Shown here: piece by piece, positions 14,468 through 16,855 of the stretch
Layout: every line of letters starts with the position of its first letter
How positions within the stretch are numbered: the first letter of the stretch is position 1
Source: Bacillota bacterium
GTDB taxonomy: Bacteria; Bacillota; Proteinivoracia; UBA4975
Direction of reading: 5' to 3'
Assembly: GCA_012727415.1 (NCBI GenBank)
Contig: JAAYHI010000011.1
Coordinates: 1-16,855, forward strand
Length of the DNA stretch: 16,855 bases
The notes under the pieces: model-generated
What the model was told of the DNA's origin: nothing
Databases searched by the model: none
Seen by the model: only the letters and a program-made list of their open reading frames with translations
Made by a program: the position numbers and the translations under genes

Positions 14468-15703
14468 TCACCCCTCCTCAATAATCCCTGCTAACTGGTC
14501 AATATCCGGGGCCACCCGCACGGGTTCCCCGGCGGCCTTGAGAGCATTGGCAATATCCTTTAAGCCATTGCCGGTGGAAATTACAGCCACCTGGCTGTCC
14601 TTTTCCACCAGGCCTTGGTTTACAGCCCGGGCCAACCCGGCTACAGCAGCAGACGCCGCCGGCTCGGCAAAGACGCCACAGGTGCGGCCTAACAGCCTCA
14701 TGGCTGCAAGGATCTCATCATCGCTCACCGTCACCATATTGCCCAAAGAATTGCGCACTTGGCACATGGCCTTATGAGGGTTGCGGGGCACTCCGACGGC
14801 AATGCTGTCCGCCAGAGTATTTTCTTCGGCGGGAATGAGCTCACTGCCGCTGCAAAAAGCGTGGTAAATAGGCGCGCAGCCAGAGGCCTGTACCCCCAGC
14901 AGACGGGGGACCTTGTCTATGAATCCCAATTCCTTAAGATCCTGAAGGCCTTTGCCGGCACCGGCAATGGTGCAGCCGTCCCCTACTGACAGGACCAGCC
15001 AGTCAGGCATTTGCCAGGCCAACTGTTCCGCCAGTTCAAGAACCACAGTCTTTTTGCCCTCAACCAGGTAGGGATTGATGGCGGCATTGCGGTTATACCA
15101 GCCCCAGCGCTCGATGGCGGCGGCAGAAAGCTCAAAGGCATCCCGGTAATTTCCCTGGACAGAAATGACCTTGGCTCCATAGATCAACAGCTGAGCCACC
15201 TTGCCCTGGGGCGCCCTGGCCGGTACAAATATTACCGCCTGCATGGTGCCGCCCAGGGAAGCGACATTGCCTGCCAAGGAGGAGGCTGCATTGCCGGTGG
15301 AGGAACAAGCCACAACCCTGGCGCCGGCCTCAGCCGCCTTGACTACTGCCACTGCAGAGGCCCGGTCCTTAAGAGAACCGGTGGGGTTAACGCCGTCGTC
15401 CTTCACCCAGACCGGCTGTTGCAAACCCATTGCCCGGGCCAGAGCCCCGCTCTTATACAAGGGAGTCCAGCCGGTGCGCAGGGGAGAACGCCTGCTGAAG
15501 GGCCCTACCGGCAACAAGGGCAAATACCTCCACATGCTGTAGTCGCTGTTATCAGCCAGGGAGTCCCTGTCCCATTCCTGCCGCAAAAGCTGGTAATCAT
15601 AGCGGACCTCCAGAAGGCTTCCGCAGGAGCAAAGGTAGCGGTCGGGATCAGGGGAATACTTCTCGCCGCAACTGTTACAGTACAAGTCTTTAACATAGCG
15701 CAT
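14468..15703 (-). CDS. Threonine synthase-like PLP enzyme with N-terminal zinc ribbon
   Basis: A 411-residue fold-type II PLP enzyme. The N-terminus carries a zinc-ribbon-like CNSCG...CSCG (Cys9, 12, 25, 27), as in archaeal/clostridial threonine synthases. The PLP lysine is Lys112 in NPTGSLKDRAS, the substrate loop is SSTGNAASS (134-142) and the glycine-rich phosphate cup is SVGDGCTIAG (239-248). Threonine synthase converts O-phosphohomoserine to threonine. No hsk or hom gene is adjacent, and the neighbours are another PLP enzyme and a purine operon, so it may act on a different amino acid, for example as an ammonia-lyase. AAAGGA lies about 10 nt before the ATG; a 23-bp gap separates it from the upstream PLP gene. 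Family certain, substrate uncertain. Confidence 0.8.
   Translation of the reverse strand: MRYVKDLYCNSCGEKYSPDPDRYLCSCGSLLEVRYDYQLLRQEWDRDSLADNSDYSMWRYLPLLPVGPFSRRSPLRTGWTPLYKSGALARAMGLQQPVWVKDDGVNPTGSLKDRASAVAVVKAAEAGARVVACSSTGNAASSLAGNVASLGGTMQAVIFVPARAPQGKVAQLLIYGAKVISVQGNYRDAFELSAAAIERWGWYNRNAAINPYLVEGKKTVVLELAEQLAWQMPDWLVLSVGDGCTIAGAGKGLQDLKELGFIDKVPRLLGVQASGCAPIYHAFCSGSELIPAEENTLADSIAVGVPRNPHKAMCQVRNSLGNMVTVSDDEILAAMRLLGRTCGVFAEPAASAAVAGLARAVNQGLVEKDSQVAVISTGNGLKDIANALKAAGEPVRVAPDIDQLAGIIEEG
14473..14479 (-). promoter_or_regulatory. Ribosome binding site that fixes the regulator start
   Basis: GAGGAGG on the minus strand, inside the last codons of the upstream gene, stands 7 nt from ATG at 14465 but only 2 nt from the alternative GTG at 14471. 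Confidence 0.7.
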
Positions 15704-15726
15704 GGGCGCTCATCCTTTCAGGAAAT

Positions 15727-16855
15727 TTACAACTCAGCCAACAATCCGGTGCGCTTGTTGAAATCATTCACTAAGCGGTCAATTTCGGAGGCTTTTTTTT
15801 GGATGCTTACCCAGTAGGAATCGTCGTACCACTGGGCATTTAGTTCATCCAGTTCTCGCTGCTGCTGCTCAATCCAGGTATAGTACTTGAGGTTGTGAAT
15901 GCGCTGGCGTTCTACATAGGACAGCTCCAGCAGGTTGTCAGTGCGCTGCCCCACTAAGCTGTGGTGGTAATCCACCGCCGCTTGCACTGAACTGTAAGGG
16001 GCCTCGGCAGCCAGTTCTTCCAGGCGGGAGCCATACATCTCCATAGAGTCGGTAAAGACTGTCATCACAACGTCTTTGTCGGTAAGCTCATAATAGCGGG
16101 CGAACTTAATGGAGGCCAAGAGGTTGGCAATGCTGGAAATGCCGAGGAGCGGCAGCTTCTCGATAAACTCCTCATTGACGCCAAGGCTCTGCAGGTACTT
16201 CTTGCCCTCGGGTTCGTTAAACAGCCGCATTACAGCCATGGTGTCGTTGTCATCAATGGCGATGACCATGTCGGTGTTGCGAACATTGTGGATCCAGGGC
16301 ACATGCTTGTCGCCGATGCCCTCCAGGCGGTGTGCGCCAAAGCCGTTGTTCAGGAGGGTGGGGCATTGCAAGGCTTCCCCGGCAGCAATCTTGCTGTAGG
16401 GATAAGCCTGCTTGAGGCGATCGCCGCTGGCAATAGTGCCGCCGGAGCCGGTGGTTACCACCAGGCCCGCAAATCGATCCTTGCTTTCCATGGCCTCGGC
16501 CAGCACTTCCAGCATGGCACTGCCGGTTACCTCATAGTGCCACAGGTAGTTGCCCTGCTCATCAAACTGGTTAAAGATGACGATATTATCCCTGGTCTCT
16601 CTCAGCTCCCAGCACTTGTCGAAGATTTCCTTGACATTGCTCTCGGTGCCGGGAGTGGGGATAATTTCGCCTGCAATTTGAGCAAGCCAGTCAAAGCGCT
16701 CCTTACTCATGCCCTCGGGCAGAATGGCAATGGATTCGCAGGCCAAGAGGGCAGATTCATAGGCTCCTCCCCGGCAATAGTTGCCGGTGGAAGGCCACAC
16801 TGCCTTCTGGGTTGTGGGGTCAAACTGGCCGGTTACCAGCCTGGGAATCAGGCAG
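15727..16855 (-). CDS. PLP-dependent enzyme, cysteine synthase-like fold type II (5' end outside window)
   Basis: The frame is open to the right edge, giving 375 visible residues and no start codon in the window; the PLP lysine region lies beyond the edge. Visible motifs, numbered from the edge, are the substrate loop PSTGNYCRGG (about 21-30), the glycine-rich PLP phosphate cup TGSGGTIASG (about 135-144) and GIGDKHVPWI (about 179-188), as in cysteine synthase/cystathionine beta-synthase relatives. After the PLP fold the protein continues for about 85 residues in a charged helical tail rich in Tyr, Trp and Gln, which classical cysteine synthases lack. It is annotated in related clostridia only as a generic PLP enzyme, to my knowledge. 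It is followed by the threonine synthase-like gene after 23 bp. The reaction is unknown; elimination or replacement at the beta carbon of an amino acid is the family norm. Confidence 0.75.
   Translation of the reverse strand, partial: CLIPRLVTGQFDPTTQKAVWPSTGNYCRGGAYESALLACESIAILPEGMSKERFDWLAQIAGEIIPTPGTESNVKEIFDKCWELRETRDNIVIFNQFDEQGNYLWHYEVTGSAMLEVLAEAMESKDRFAGLVVTTGSGGTIASGDRLKQAYPYSKIAAGEALQCPTLLNNGFGAHRLEGIGDKHVPWIHNVRNTDMVIAIDDNDTMAVMRLFNEPEGKKYLQSLGVNEEFIEKLPLLGISSIANLLASIKFARYYELTDKDVVMTVFTDSMEMYGSRLEELAAEAPYSSVQAAVDYHHSLVGQRTDNLLELSYVERQRIHNLKYYTWIEQQQRELDELNAQWYDDSYWVSIQKKASEIDRLVNDFNKRTGLLAEL

Noticed and set aside
14468..15703. Calling the threonine synthase-like gene ygeX (diaminopropionate ammonia-lyase)
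   Set aside because: It has an N-terminal zinc ribbon and the NPTGSLKDR lysine motif of threonine synthases, not the YgeX motifs; only an analogous role can be suggested.
15011..15817. Plus-strand open frame of 268 codons
   Set aside because: Antisense to the two PLP enzyme genes and composition typical of a shadow frame.
1..16855. CRISPR arrays, tRNA or rRNA genes
   Set aside because: No regularly spaced repeats, cloverleaf or rRNA-like stretch was seen on either strand.

Overview
The window reads as a catabolic island from an anaerobic Bacillota (Clostridia-type) bacterium. This rests on strong GGAGG-type ribosome binding sites, B. subtilis-like adenine deaminase, an XRE-cupin regulator, tightly overlapping genes and anaerobic Fe-S/molybdenum enzymes. 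It cannot be placed to genus by eye. All recognisable genes lie on the minus strand, so transcription runs from high to low coordinates.

Layout in transcription order. (1) 16855-13917: a PLP enzyme cut by the window edge, a threonine synthase-like PLP enzyme with a zinc ribbon, and an XRE-cupin regulator, closely packed. (2) 13916-13814: a short leader with a GC-rich terminator-like hairpin and possible alternative pairings. (3) 13813-1075: a nearly gapless ten-gene run. It comprises molybdenum hydroxylase I (Mo, FAD and 2Fe-2S subunits), an 8-oxoguanine deaminase-like amidohydrolase, an SsnA amidohydrolase, molybdenum hydroxylase II (FAD, 2Fe-2S and Mo subunits), a dihydroorotate/dihydropyrimidine dehydrogenase-like flavoprotein with a 2x[4Fe-4S] tail, and adenine deaminase. 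Most junctions overlap by 1-23 bp; the one spacer is 18 bp. (4) A Rho-independent terminator at 1005-1045 closes the operon. (5) The AT-rich left end (1-1000) holds a truncated C39 peptidase/ABC exporter gene, probably a pseudogene.

Working model: adenine deaminase gives hypoxanthine. The two molybdenum hydroxylases oxidise purines at ring carbons (hypoxanthine to xanthine to urate, or guanine to 8-oxoguanine). The 8-oxoguanine deaminase-like enzyme would deliver urate. SsnA is a marker of clusters tied to selenium-dependent molybdenum hydroxylases and anaerobic purine/urate breakdown. The flavin/Fe-S protein is an electron-transfer or ring-reducing candidate. The two fold-type II PLP enzymes could act on amino-acid-like products further down, but this is inference. 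No uricase, transporter, molybdenum cofactor gene or selenium gene is visible here.

The least explained parts are the DHOD-like enzyme with a changed active-site loop, the pair of different molybdenum hydroxylases with different gene orders, and the possible attenuator before the operon.
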